Shown here one piece after another: positions 33,419 to 46,615 of a DNA stretch of 64,000 nt. Positions within the stretch are counted from its first letter, which is position 1; every line of letters starts with the position of its first letter. The stretch covers positions 330,464,592 through 330,528,591 of the forward strand of contig NC_073693.1 of assembly GCF_029784155.1 (NCBI RefSeq), read 5' to 3'. The position numbers and the translations under genes were made by a program. The stretch is from Uranotaenia lowii (taxonomy: Eukaryota; Arthropoda; Insecta; Diptera; Culicidae). The notes under the pieces were generated by a model. It was not told the DNA's origin, ran no database searches, and saw only the letters and a list, made by a program, of their open reading frames with translations.

Positions 33419-34580
33419 ATATGTATCGTGTGACCAACATCTATTTGCGAAGTGTTAGTGAATCTCGTTTTTAAGCTTTTTTTTCAGATTTAAGCTATTT
33501 TTGCCTTGAGAGTATAGGAGATGAAAGCTTAAATCTGAAGAAAAAAGCATATATCTGAGGAAAAAAGCGTAAATCTTAGAGATGTGCTCCACACGGATTG
33601 TATATCGTTAACGGGACCAGAGGCCGGCAATACTATTCCAACCGTGTGGAGCACATCTCTCAGATTTCCCTTTTTTGCCAGATTCAAGCTTTTTTCCTCA
33701 GATTTAAGCTTTCATCTCCTATGCTCCCAAGGCAAAAAAAGCTTAAATCTGAGGAAAAAAAGCTTAAAAACGAGATTCACGAGCACATATTTCAAAGATG
33801 TTGGTCACACGATACATAGACAAAACGTGTAACGTTGCCGCCCTCTGACCGGGACCTGGCAGGATTGCGGAGATCTCAGTGTGAATCTTCCGAGAACCTA
33901 AATTTACCAGACCCCTGCAATGATACAGGATTTGTCTATGTATCGTGTGACCAACATCTTTTAGCAAAGTGTTGGTGAATATCGTTTTTAAGCTTTTTTT
34001 CCATAGGATTTAAGCTGTTTTTTGCCTTGAGAGCATATAAGATGAAAGCTTAAATATCAGGAAAAAAGCTTTAATCTGAGAGATATCCTCCACACGGATT
34101 GTGTATCATTGCAGCCTTGTGGGCAAAATAAGGAGCACCTGCAGTTTTAGTAACACACACCCTTCATGAATGTGTGTGTAAATTCAGCCAGGTATGCAAC
34201 GTTCAGAGGGCGGCAACGTTATACGTTTTGTCTATGTATCGTGTGACCAACATCTTTAAATACGTGCTCGTGAATCTCGTTTTTAAGCTTTTTTTCCTCA
34301 AATTTTAGCTTTTTTTGCCTTGAAAGCATAGGAGATGAAAGCTTAAATCTGAGGAAAAAAGCTTAAATCTGTCATAAAAAGGGTAAAAAAAGGGGAAATC
34401 TGAGAGATGTGCTCCACACGGTTGGAATAGAATTGCCGGCCTCTGGCAACGTTATACGTTTACTCTATAAAACGTGTGACCAACATCTTTTTGTCAAGTG
34501 TTAAATCTGACCAAAAAAGCTCAAATCTGAGAGATGTTCTCTACATGGCTTGTATAAGGTTGCATTCCTCTGGCTTAAAA
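33419..34580. repeat. Compound foldback repeat
   Basis: 33419-33625 is inverted at about 33630-33843 (TCGTGTGACCAACATCT versus AGATGTTGGTCACACGA). A second, less regular set follows to 34580. Frequent words are TTAAATCTGAGGAAAAAAGC and its inverse, and GAGATGTGCTCCACACGG. A decayed copy is at 47880-48310. It seems to be a local cluster of foldback elements; no coding capacity. Confidence 0.65.
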
Positions 34581-34804
34581 GGGTCAATTCTTTGATAGTG
34601 GACTGAGACTAGAGTATCTTCTTGGAAAATTTCAAAGCATCAAACGCATTATATCGGTTTCTTACCTAGATGGGAGGCATTGGGAGATGAGTATGTACCT
34701 GAAATTGAAAAAAAAAAACAATTATTATACAACTAACCAATTTAGAGCCTTTATAGATGAGCTAGATATAATTTTTTAAAGAATGAAATAAATTAAATTC
34801 TAAA

Positions 34805-35961
34805 AAAAAAGAGTAGGCTGCGGCCGTTGACGGCGGGTGTGATATTTTTTCGCTGCCATTTTTGACGTCTGAGAAGAAACCATTTTTGAATTGTTATTTG
34901 TGCTGAAAATTGTTCAGAAGTTGGATGCTGTGATTTTGCTTAGTGTTGATTCTTGTTAAGCTGAAGTCTACAAGCCTAATTTATTACCAAAATTAGTGAA
35001 TGATGTTTAGCGGCCGCTGTAACAGCTGAAGCCGGTGCCGATGTTGAATGGAAATGTACTGCATCGTTCTTTGGATGAAAGTTAAGTACATCCTTTTAAG
35101 TTTCAAATAACAATTATTTTTTAATTACATACACGAAAATGTGTAGTTTTTTTTTGATTCATTAAAAATTTCCCATTCCAAATGTCCCATTCCAAAAACA
35201 AGGCATTTTCTGGCAAATCCGAACAACTTGCAGCCTAAAAATTTAGAGAAAAGGTGAAGAAAAATTGGGTTTATTTGGACGAAACAAACTAATAGAAAAT
35301 CGTTTAATTTCTGATCAAAAATTTAAAACTAGAATTTTTATTTAGCTCTAAAAATAATGTGAATATAAGTGGGCCAAATCCGGGCAGTTTCTAACAATAT
35401 CTCTTGTCTCAAAAATTTCATTCAAAAATTTAGAAAGTTTACTATTGAAGTTTTCACAAAGCAAAACTAGGTTTTGGGAAAAGTTTCCGGTGATATTATC
35501 CAGTGTTATATATTATATTATTTCATCTGTAAATCAGCTTTCCAGGACGAAGAACCATGTAATGAGAGCATCAAGCGTCAATCAAGCGTGAAATCAATAA
35601 ACTGATAGAGATCAGCGTCTCAGGTCTGTTGGAAGAATCGTCAAACTAGAAATTTCGGTTGAGATCAATCCTTTTATTTTAATTTTAACTGTACATATCA
35701 ATCATTGCACTTTATAACCTTATCCTACATAATCATAAGAAGCGTTTGGCAGGGAACTCCACGCTTCATCCCTCCCTTGTTCCTGTATCTTTTGCGTTTT
35801 CATCACATGGTTGGCCTGGCCGTAGTAGTATCTGCAATGCATGTTCTATGTATCAGATACTATGTGGAAAAGAAAAATGAGAAACGCAAGTTTTTCATTT
35901 TCCAGGATGCATACAAGTTTTGGCCATGTTGGTGTTAGAAGAAGAAGAAGAAGAAGAAGAA
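34805..35961 (+). mobile_element. Retrotransposed insert with (GAA)n tail and 24-bp TSD
   Basis: A perfect 24-bp direct repeat, GAATGAAATAAATTAAATTC plus TAAA, lies at 34781-34804 and 35962-35985. The insert ends in (GAA)n (from about 35939), which with the long duplication indicates LINE-driven retroposition. A 77-codon frame (35705-35938) ending at the tail is its only notable ORF, perhaps the C-terminal remnant of a LINE protein or a chance frame. The 5' end starts near GAGTAGGCTGCGGCCG. Confidence 0.75.
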
Positions 35962-35985
35962 GAATGAAATAAATTAAATTCTAAA

Positions 35986-37760
35986 TTATCAAATATAGAT
36001 AAAATTTTGGTTTTCCATATGCGATCCCTAAACAAAAGGAATATTTAAAACTTGTTTCTCTCGCCAAAGAGATCTTTCAAACCTAGTTGTCAGTTCGATA
36101 TGACTAGTCACACATATTCGATAAGCAAATAATCCGCGTCACCTATTTTTGTGTTATCTTTCTAAAGCGGTTAGCCACTCTTAGTTTTGGAAAACCGGAA
36201 ACAATTCGTAACTTAGACACAAGCCTTCTGTCTGCTTTGCTCGAAGAGTAGTCCGGTGGCTTTCTTCTATCTCTCGAAAAGTAGCTTAAAACAAAGCAAA
36301 ACAAAACAAAACAAAAAAGCAAGAAACAAAGATACGAAACAAATTTCGAACACATTTCAACCTCCTACACACGTTTCAATTTCTCGCAACATACGAACGA
36401 GGAGGAACGTTTCGGTGGATTTTGGTGGGGCCTCCGAGGAGGTTGGAATGAGATACAAGTGTATAATTTACTCCAAATCCGATTATACCTGCCGGGCGGC
36501 GGCGATTAGCGTGAAATGAACTAAATGAAGCCCTTCCTCGGTTTCTCCTCTTGCCGGTCAGGTCGTTCAGTCAGTGGCCCGGCGACCTGGTCTTCATGCG
36601 ATGCGTCCTCCAGCGGCGGCTTGATGTTCCGAGGATGATCCTTCCTCTTTCGCCCGCCACCGGAGGGTTGATTATTCAGGCTTCTTCGAGCTAATCTCCT
36701 GGTGCCGGTCGATGAATCTGACTGGTTTAGATATGTACTTAAGAAAGTGTGTTTTTATTTTTGTTTCTGAGGACTGGCCAATTCGCGGAGAACCTGTAGG
36801 TGACCTTGGTTGACGCCTACGGATAAAATCGCGTTCTTATTCGAGAGTCTCTTTCTAGAACCGCGATTCGTCGTCTGGTGCCTGCCGCATAAAATGCGAA
36901 TTTTATTACCGCTCGCTACTGCTGTCAAGTGGATTAACCGGTTTCCCATGGACCGGAGTCGGCCGGTCCTTCCAATGATTACGTCCCGCGACCAATTTGC
37001 GATACAATTTAAAATCCAAGATATAAAAATTACAATGTCCTCCTCCCACATCCGGAGGACTCCCGGCAGATTGGAAATCGATACCTCCTACACGTGCCCG
37101 GTTGCTGCTGCTTCGGGAATGAAGTTGTCACCCTACCTTGCGTCATTAATTTGCTTAAGGAACAGTTGTGAAAACACCCCTCTGGGTTCTTAGGCTGAGA
37201 CAATCAGATCAGAAATTGCTAAACCGAACCTCAGGAAATGGAAACAGAAATGGCAGCAAGCAACTGAACAAACGTAGAAAAGTTACTTAGTAGCTATTGT
37301 AGGTTTAATGTTTCTGTAACGAGACTAGAATCAACTACAAGACTAGGTGGTGGTTATCCTTGACAAGGACGTGTAACTGCGCAGTTGAATACAGATCTAC
37401 AGATACAGATATCGGTGTAGCTCTAGGTCTCTCCGAAGTCTCAACAGAGATATAGGAATGCATCTCGGGTTGTTGATTCAGTCTCTGAGCCTTGTGCTGG
37501 TCGGCTGCGAGCCATTTGCGGTTAATGATGATGGATTGCGGGAAAGAATGGATGGCAATTAAACTTGATCATCCTTCTATACTTAGATATGGGATGGAGA
37601 TTGAACAAGTGTGGTTTAATTTTTTTCTTTTCCTTGAAAATAAAATAAATAAATTGATACTTCACTGCCCTTATAGAGTGGCACTATTGACATCACTACC
37701 TTCAACAGGAACAAGGTATTTGTTTGACTTACTCTAGAAAATTTTGCTATTCATGTTGTT
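35986..37760. other. Region with a GC-richer island, no gene assigned
   Basis: 36370-37200 is clearly GC-richer than the rest and contains (AAAAC)n near 36290. Several mid-sized frames overlap on both strands (for example 36810-37193 plus, 36755-37051 minus), and none has recognisable domains. Could be a promoter/5' exon or lncRNA locus. Beyond 37200 it is ordinary AT-rich DNA. Confidence 0.3.
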
Positions 37761-37768
37761 ATGTACAG

Positions 37769-38260
37769 TTGCGTTAAAAAAAAATGATATCGCGCGCATC
37801 AGCGCACCCGTTTCCGACTTTGATCAGCTGCCATTTCTCAAAATTAAAAAAAAATTAAAACGAGAGCTTCTATACAAACATCCGGTCAAAAAAACATCAA
37901 ATCGCCTATTGGACAATAATAAACCTCATTTTTAAACCGGTCCAAATTTTGATCGCGTCAATCGATTTTGATGGAACTCGGCCAGGTACTAGATCAATCA
38001 TTTTAACATCTTTTGGCCAAATTTGTATTTTGAATGAAAATTGTCAAAAATACTGTGAATTTTGTGAAGTAATCTTAAAATTCCCTTTTTTCTTTTTCAT
38101 GAGAAAAGCTGTATTTTTTTATCAGTTATAGTACAGTAATCTTTGTGGAATGTTAGTTGGATAGTTGAACTAGATTTTGTGATAATTTCATGAAAAAATA
38201 TCAACCCAAACAGAAATGGCAGCTGGTCAAAATTGGAAGCGAATGCGCTGCTTCACGCAA
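37769..38260. mobile_element. MITE-like TIR element
   Basis: The left end (37769-37838) and right end (38211-38260) are imperfect inverted repeats sharing TTGCGT, GCGCA and CAGCTGCCATTTCT blocks. No coding capacity. Confidence 0.5.
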
Positions 38261-38277
38261 TTTCATTCTTTTTTTAA

Positions 38278-41200
38278 GGGGGGAGTAGGGTCTAACAATT
38301 TCAAAAAATCGATTTTTTTATTTTTTTATTTTCTTATTGTAAAACATTTCTAGAATGTTGTGTCAACGTTTCAAGTCAATCGAAGCAAAACTGTAGAAAT
38401 TATAGGCCTTTATCTCCTCTTATTTAATACTGCAAGAATTCGGCAGCAGAAACTTCAAACGCGTTTTTCTCGAAAGCACATTTTTAAAGTCCGTGGACAT
38501 CGTCATTTGAAAACTACTTCACCGATTCTTTTCCAATTTGGAACATATTTTCTACATATAAAATACCAAACCCCAACGTTTTTCTTTTTTTATTTTTTAC
38601 TTTGGGGAGATTTTACAGATAAAAAATGGCGGATTTTTTCGTGAAAAATCGTGGTTTTTAAACAGCCACAAAAATTCCAAAAAAAAAAATTTTTAAGTTA
38701 AATAAAATCGTTGGGTCCAGAAAAACATCTATTAAAAATATATTGCTCTGATTTTTTGACTTCAGATGATTCTGTGCTGAGATACAGTGTCCACCGCAAA
38801 TCCTGTTTTCTAAAAGGCATCCAAAGTGCTCCGTCACCGGCTCATTTTTCAATATTTTTCTACGAAAAATTACAAAATGTTCTTTTAACAATGCTTTGTA
38901 TAATGCAAAAAATTTGAATACATTTGTTTGAACGATAGCTCTAAAAAAAAATCGTGAAAATGGTGTTTTTTTTTTTACCCGTTAGACCCTACCACCCGGG
39001 GATTTTTTTTTATTATCTGACAATTTGCGCCGGGGGTCTTCAGATTTTCCCCAAAATTGAAAATTTGGTTCATTTTTGTGACTTAAAAACACATGTATTT
39101 TTTCAAATTTCTAACATTTTTATTTTTTGAGTTAGCTTCGGTTAGATTTTTTTGTAAATAAAAAATAACCATTTTTCAAAGCTACATAACTCTGTTGTTT
39201 CTCAACGGAAATTATAAAATAGCACATCAAAATGCATTGAAATTTTATCAGCTTTCCAAATAGAATAGTCAAAAAAAATTAAATAATGACCTTCAACATG
39301 AAAAGTTGTAAATGAACTTTAAATGGCGTCTAAAAGTACCGTCTGCACCACCGAATATTTTGCAAAAAATACCATTGTGTAGCTCAATTCATGATGCAAC
39401 TTTCATCTGAAGACAGCAAAGTGGGCCATTAATACCTTGAAAAGTTATGAAAGAAATAATGACAATAAATCTCTTTTTTTGCATCGAAAACAAACAATGG
39501 TCGAACAACTGCACTCACATATGGAGATAGCAAGCACTTCTAATAACATGGAAACAAAAGAACTTACCAAAGCAGGTAAAAACTCTACTTTTTCGTGCTT
39601 TGTAGATTGTTTGCAGCAAAACTGACTTTGAATTTTAACCAAAATTTTGAGTATCGTATTGTTTAAGTGATATAACTAATAATGGGAATGTTGCTTTTAC
39701 AACCTGGTCACTACTATGTAACTTATTAATTTTTCGATCAAAAATCATTGTGAAGCATAATCAATGCCAATAGTAGAAGGTTCAGTTCCTGTGTTTGGGA
39801 TCACAAAAATGTGATTAAAAAATGAAATATAGACGTGCTATACATAGTTTTTATATCGGGAGCTAAGCACTGGACACCACAATTCTTTCCCATTTATCAA
39901 AAAAGTATGAGAAAGTGGCACAAATTTTGTAGAAATAATCAAAGAGCTCAGTATGGCCAGCCCAGGCTGTAAAATGATGGAAATATGATACTTTTACCGT
40001 ATTCGTTTTCTACATTCGCCCAGTTTTGAGGTTCACCATACTAGAACGAACATAATTCGTCGTCAGCGTTTTGCTACCTCGATCTTCACACACGAATCTT
40101 CAGTGTTCCACCGTCCATTTTAAATCAAATCTGGGGAATTACGGATGCAAAACTAAGCGCATATACTTCTAAAAATGACAGTATAATGTGCATAACTTGT
40201 TGTGACCTGGTGCAAAACTGGGTATAAACAAATACGTTAATAGATTTTTGGATATAGCATGAAGTCAGTTAAGCTGCAACAATCTACCACCCCTTCTTTC
40301 ATAACAGTCCCATGTACAAAAATAAGCAAGCGAGACAATCAGCTTTTTCTGTTTTGGAATATATTTTTAACTTGTGACCACCACTTTCAGCATAAACGAA
40401 AATCGTTTCTCGGTTGTCATAATAAATCGTTAGGCCTGAAATTTTCGAAATTGGGTTATTGGTAAGGTCGAGAGCGCCATTTTTATTCATTATGGGACTG
40501 TTAATCGACCATATTTGAAACCTTTTTCGAATCTACTAGCATAACAGTCCCATACAAATTATATTTTTCTCACCAAGCTACTTTCTAAGACTTAAATTTG
40601 ATCATTTCTGAACTTCTAAATGCAATTGTAAGAAAAAGAAACATACTTTTGCAAAAATATATCATGAATTCCACATTGTAAGTTGAATCTTTTTACGATT
40701 TTTGATTGCATCCGATAGTTTTTCGCTCAGGAAGTCATTCCTAAGAAAGTCAGACCTGCCTTCGAAAACTTATGTGCATCATTCGACATCAAGTGAGTTA
40801 AAAAAATGTTTAAATGATTCAAAGCAATAAACTAAAGACTATTTCGCCGAAAGAAACATTGAAAAGTAACCAAATCCGTGGTATTTCACATATGGGACTG
40901 TCAGGTATATTTCATATAGGACTGCCACGAATTGATTTTTTTTTCGAAATTTCTAGAACAAAACCTCTTTTTTTAGTCTTTTATGTTGAAGCCTTATGTT
41001 GACCTAAAATGACGAAAATTCATATGGGACTGTTATGCGAGTAAGGGCAGTCTGAAAAGGACGAAAAAATAGTGTTTTTTACCAGCTTTGATAAGTTCTT
41101 TTGTTTCCATGTTGTTAGAAGTGCTTACTATCTCCATATGTGAGTGCAGTTGTTCGACCATTGTTTGTTTTCGATGCAAAAAAGAGATTTATTGTCATTA

Positions 41201-41683
41201 TTTCTTTCATAACTCTTCAAGGTATTAATGGCCCACTTTGGTGTCTTCAGATGAAAGTTGCATCATGAATTGAGCTACACAATGGTATTTTTTGCAAAAT
41301 ATTCGGTGGTGCAGACGATACTTTTAGACGCCATTTAAAGTTTATTTACAACTTTTCATGTTGAAGGTCATTATTTAATTTTTTTTTGACTATTCTATTT
41401 GGAAAGCTGATAAAATTTCAATGCATTTTGATGTGCTATTTTATAATTTCCGTTGAGAAACAATAGAGTTATGTAGCTTTGAAAAATGGTTATTTTTTAT
41501 TTACAAAAAAATCTAACCGAAGCTAACTCAAAAAATAAAAATGTTAGAAATCTGAAAAAATACATGTGTTTTTAAGTCGCAAAAATGAACCAAATTTTCA
41601 ATTTTGGGGAAAATCTGAAGACCCCCGGCGCAAACCCGTCAGATAATAAAAAAAAATCCCCACCCCCCCCCCCCCCCCCCCCC
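38278..41683. mobile_element. TTAA-flanked TIR element hosting a nested insertion
   Basis: Left end GGGGGGAGTAGGGTCTAAC (38278 on) is inverted at GTTAGACCCTACC (38981-38993) plus the C-run 41663-41683. TTAA flanks both sides (38274-38277, 41684-41687). Without the 2.66-kb insertion at 38998-41661 it is about 740 bp. No coding capacity. Confidence 0.6.
38998..41661 (+). mobile_element. Long-TIR element, copy A (2664 bp)
   Basis: About 600-bp inverted terminal repeats (38998-39595 and 41062-41661) start GGGGATTTTTTTTTATTATC. Flanking ACCC at 38994-38997 and 41662-41665 fits a 4-bp target duplication, though poly(C) makes it less certain than in copy B. The interior has several copies of the phrase CATATGGGACTGTTATG or its inverse ACAGTCCCATA. 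Each arm contains a short frame with RNNDNKSLFLHRKQTMVEQL. No transposase. Superfamily not assigned; 4-bp duplications occur in Chapaev- and Sola-type elements. Confidence 0.8.
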
Positions 41684-41687
41684 TTAA

Positions 41688-43845
41688 AGCAACTGTATGT
41701 ACATAGATCGAAATATGAGGTATAACTTTATTTTGGCAATTAGCGACTAAGTAAATTTTGTTTAATAACTTCACTGATTCAAGATAAGAAGAAAAACGAC
41801 TTAAATCAAATTTATTTACTTAGTGGTTTTTGAAAAAACGCTGTTATTGCAACAAATTAGAAATTTTTAAAAAATTCCCAAATTTTATTAAAATTCACAA
41901 ACACCTACCTGCACGTAATGCATACTCAAAAAACATGTACCCCGATTTCTGATCTTCGCAATAAGAATTCAAATTTGATGTTATTGCTGTACTACTGATT
42001 GAAATTATATATTTAATTTTTCTGGTGCAGTTCTTAAAACAGATTCCGCTGAATCTTTCGACTAAGCAGAAATCTAGAAACTTTATTTCCTTTCTCATAT
42101 TAGAAATAAAAAATGAAAAATTTGGTTGCATAGCTATTAGAACTATTATTTCAGAATGCGCTTTTGAAACCTGACTTCTAGATGCCGAATTCTGGATCTA
42201 TTTATCTATATTCTGGTAAATTTATCTTTATTCTGAGTCTGAATTTCAAATCTCACTTCAAAATGCATGATTTAATAATTTTTTTTAATTTACAATTTTT
42301 TTTAATTATTGTAAGAACAAATTACCTTCCGATTCCGATTTTTGAGATAAATTTTGAATGTTTGTTATTCCGAAATATCAAACGTGATCCATAGCTCAAT
42401 AACTAATAATCTGTAATTTTGGCCGCATTATTTAGATTTTGTGTTTAGTTTTGTGACACTGTGCTGAATGATAAGAAAATATTTTCGAATCCAAATAAGA
42501 AAAGTACCGCGCCTCGAGGTTATATCATTTGTAAACAATATTATGTTTCATTTTTGAGTTAATATTTTGCTAGTTTTTAACAACTTGTATGTGCATTGTA
42601 CATATAACACAAACAAAGAACCTTGAATTATATTTAAATTTTAATATTTTATCAATCAAAAATTGGGGTATTTTTTTGATTTTTTTTTTAATTTACAAAG
42701 GTACCAATAACTCGATTTAAAAGAGATCCAAATAATTGAAGTCACGTTAAAAAAAATTAATAGTTAATTTTGTCTAAAAACAACGATGGTTCAAAAAATC
42801 TTTGTAAAAAATTGCTTATAAGAATATTAGTTGACCTAGAGGTGAATAAGGACTTTATTAATGAATTGCTGCATTCATATCATCCTTTTGAAGTCCTATT
42901 AATATTTAATCTTTATTTGTTCACCAAATAAATTCGATATTTTAGTCGCGATTTCCAAAATTATTCCACAATTTTAAATTTTGTTACATTTTTGCTCATT
43001 TTTTAAAGTATGGATTCAGCATAACGTGTTGTTTAAATAAAAAGCTTCTGATACAGATTTGAACATCATCAATTCTGGACTAGTGTATTAGCATATAGAC
43101 AGTTCTTTACGAACACAACCTTACCGAAAGGCCTCAGTCCTAACCTCTAAACAAGAATGAAACGATTAATTTTATATTTTCCTAGGACAAAATTGCCGTT
43201 TTCGCCCCTTTGAAAAACCGGTTGAGTTTGCAATGTTTTGATTTTGAATGCTACCTAGTGGAGCCAGGTCGAATAATTTTTCTTTAATTCTTTTTAATCT
43301 TATTCGAAAATCATTAAGATAATCATAAGTTGAAGCAAATTTAACAATGTTTTGAAAAGTCCTCTTCATATCTCTGTTCGAATAGTAAACAACCTGCAGC
43401 AATTAATTTGAATTATGCACATACTTAATGTAATTTGTAGTGATTGAACCGTTATATGAAACATTTTCAGCTTCTCTATCACTCACTACTGCCTACGCGT
43501 ATGCAAGGCGCGTATGCAAAAAACTCTTTATAAAAACTATTTTTATAAAGTTTGATTTATTTTCTGCATATCCTTAATCTAATTTTTTTACTTATTGACT
43601 TTGATGTTTTAAATAAAAAGATTTTTTTTTACCAAATATCAATCATCTCTATTCTTCATTGTATTCTAAACAAAAGCTGTTGTTAATTTTTCTAAATATA
43701 TTCCCTTTGAATTCTACAATCCATTCTTAGCATCCTCCATCTCAACTCTACATTTCTTCTCTCATCTATTCTCAATAGAAACTTTTATTTACAGGCTTAT
43801 ATTTTCACTAAAAAAAATTATATATCTTAATTTTAAAATTCTACA
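41688..43845. other. Intergenic AT-rich region
   Basis: No supported gene. A 76-codon minus frame (43172-43402; contains DYLNDFRIRLKRIKEKLFDL) has a protein-like composition but no recognised family or flanking exon signals. Confidence 0.35.
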
Positions 43846-43849
43846 TTAC

Positions 43850-44335
43850 AAACAATCAGCAGAAGCTGGCCTAAAATCTGCGCTTCCTAAGCCAACCCGT
43901 GTTTTCCACCGGAAGACAAAATAAAAAATAACAATCAGCTGCAGCAGCCTAAAAAATTTGCGTTTCTTAAGCCAATTTCGTATTTTTTCTCCGGGAGGCC
44001 AAATCAAACAAACAATTGGCAGCAGCAGCCTTAAAATCTGCGCTTTCTATGCCAATCCGTAATTTTCCACCGGGAGGCTAAATCAAAATCAATAACCAGA
44101 AGCAGCTGTAGCAGCTTTATAAATCTGCGCTTCCTAAGGCAATTCTGTCTTTTCCCACCGAAATGCCAAATCCGAATAATCAGCAGCCTTGAAATCTGCG
44201 CTTTCTAAGCCAATCTGTATTTTTCCATTGGAAGGCTAAATCAAAACAACAATCAGCAGCAGCAGCCTTATACTTCTGCGTTTCCTAAATCAATCTGTCT
44301 TTTACCACCGCAACTCCTAAAAATCTGCAAAGTTG
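43850..44335 (+). repeat. Minisatellite, about 80-87-bp unit, six copies
   Basis: Degenerate units begin AATCAGCAGCAGCAGCCT, continue AAATCTGCGCTTCCTAAGCC and end near CCACCGGGAGGCTAAATC, with starts near 43852, 43931, 44013, 44090, 44177 and 44250. The units diverge enough that the array is old. Confidence 0.8.
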
Positions 44336-44607
44336 CAATCAAATACATATGTAGGAAATGTCCATCGGCCGTATATACCCTTATAATAATACCAGTTTAA
44401 AGGTCGATATTGAGCATGAATCTTATTTAGTTTTCGAGATGTGGATTCAGTCAAAAACTGTCCAATTTCAAAGTATGAATTCACATCAGAACTTCAAAGT
44501 AGCAGCAATTAGAAAGTTGTAAATCCTTTAACTAATTTCTTTATCCAGATTTTTAAGTTCGTTTTTACCAGAAATTTGTGGAAAAAAGTGTGCAACGTTT
44601 TCTACTG

Positions 44608-46290
44608 TTTTTTTTTTAATTTATTTTGTAGCGACCCACCACACTCCCCCACACCAAAAGGCTCGATTGAGCCCCCTGGTAATGGACGCTACTGTTCTCA
44701 GCACATCTGGCAGCAATTGGACAAAGAAATATTAAACTAAAAACGCGAACAAAATTTTACTCATGCTGAGAACTCAAAATGGTAATAATCTAGTGCGAGG
44801 AAATGTGACGATACTAATTTAACTAACTTACAACTATGAATCTCAATGGAAAGAGATTTCCTTTTAAGAGATTCACTTTCAATTATACAAAAAAAATTAT
44901 AAAACATTCTACATCTAAACTAAAATTTACAAAGGATTAACGCTACAAATTAAAAAAAATCTTAAGACTAGGTTTGTTCGACTTGTTTTATTGACTAAGT
45001 TTTTCTTTGAATATTTGAAGCAATTTTATTTTGAAAGTTGGGCGACTATTTATTTCTTTTAATTCATTGGGTAAGTTGTTGTATTTTATTGGTCCTATGA
45101 AGGAAATTCTTCTCTGTCCTAAAGTAATTATCGACCGACAACGTTGCAAATAATTCAAACGGCGGGTGTTGTGTGTTCTTACTCCAGTAGTAAAGGTCAG
45201 GTTTTGGATGGTATTTGATGAGTGCAGATTATCGAAAACATACATTATGGTTTGGAAATCACAAAGATCTACTTAAGGTAAAATGTTATGGGAACTGGAA
45301 GAGTAAATGAGTCTAGTTGGGTATATCATGGGAAGCCTGTAAATATTTTTTAAACACCTGTGTTGCAGAGATTGTAGTTTTTGTAAAAGTGATTGAGATG
45401 CTCTTCCCCAAATTGATATGAGATAGTGTAATACTGAGTGGATGAATGCATGGTAAAATTTCAACAGAACATGTTGAGGAACAAAGTGTTTTAACCTCCA
45501 GAGCACTCCACAGAGAGGTGAAATTCTTTTTTCTAAATTTTGTATATGATTTTTCCACGAGAGAGTATTGTCTAAATAAATACCTAAGTATTTGAAGCTA
45601 TGTACTTCTTGTATGACAAACTGGTTCATATATGGGTCCCTGTGTGGTGGTATTACTTTCCTCGACGAGCGAAACAACATGTATTTAGTTTTAGCGTAAT
45701 TTAGTGAGAGTAAATTGCTGTTGAAATATGTTGATAGCAGCTTTAAATCATTCTCCAAGAAATCTATAATAGAACTTGCAGATTTTCCTCAATAGAACAG
45801 AGCTGTATCATCAGCGAAAAGCCTAGCTGTGCCAATTAGTGGAAGATTACTTATATCATTTATATAAAGAAGGAAAAGTAATGGCCCAATGTTACTACCT
45901 TGAGGAACGCCTATGCCTATATTCCTTAGTTCACTATTTACTCCTTCAACTACAACAAATTGTTTTCTGTTTTCGAGATAACTTCTGATAATATCGTTAG
46001 CTATTCCTCTTAGTCCATATTTGTTTAATTTGGCCAGTATGATGTCATGGTTAAGTGTATCAAAGGCTTTTTTCAAATCTAGAAATAATGCACCAACTAT
46101 GTTCTTAGAATCTATATTTTCAATTATGGAATCGACAAGTTCAGAAATCGCGATGAGGGTGCTTGAACCTGCTCTAAACCCGTATTGCATTTTGTAAAGA
46201 ACGTTATTATTATTAAGAAAACTTAGAATTCTTTTTATGAGCAATTTCTCAAATATTTTACTAAAAACGCTGAGACTAGATATAGGTTAC
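44608..46290 (-). pseudogene. 5'-truncated non-LTR retrotransposon (LINE) with RT
   Basis: One minus-strand frame runs from about 46290 to the stop at 44988-44990, broken only by TGA at 45789-45791 and TAA at 45273-45275. It starts at PISSLSVFSKIFEKLL, then QYGFRAGSSTLIAI, motif A LFLDLKKAFDTLNHD, motif B GVPQGSNIGPLLFLL and the catalytic FADD. Downstream are the thumb-region KYLGIYLDNTLSWKNHI and the conserved LQHRCLKNIYRLP. Upstream endonuclease is missing. About 370 nt of 3' UTR end at an A-rich run (plus-strand T-run at 44608-44617). The style is that of jockey/CR1-like LINEs; exact clade not decided. It is dead, but only mildly decayed. Confidence 0.88.
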
Positions 46291-46615
46291 CGTTAAATCT
46301 ATTAATTAATTAATTAACGCTATAAAAGCAACGTACTATAATAAAAAAAAACCCGATTTAATATACTTAACAGTTGATTGGAGCCTTTCTTAGAGAGTGT
46401 AAATTATTTTTGGATACATATGACACGATAATGGATTCCTTATTACTGAATCATACGATAATTATTGAAGGAAATCGAAAGCGAAAACCCAAAATCAACG
46501 AAAAAAAAGATGGCCAGTACGTTTTAAGGAGGATAAGCGAACTGATATTTATTGAGTTTATTTTATGAATGGAAAGACTGGTATTTGAACACTTAAATTC
46601 AGCCACATTTCTTGA

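Noticed and set aside
36755..37193. Opposing frames of 98 and 127 codons
   Set aside because: They overlap antisense, have no domains or splice context, and open-frame length is explained by local GC content.
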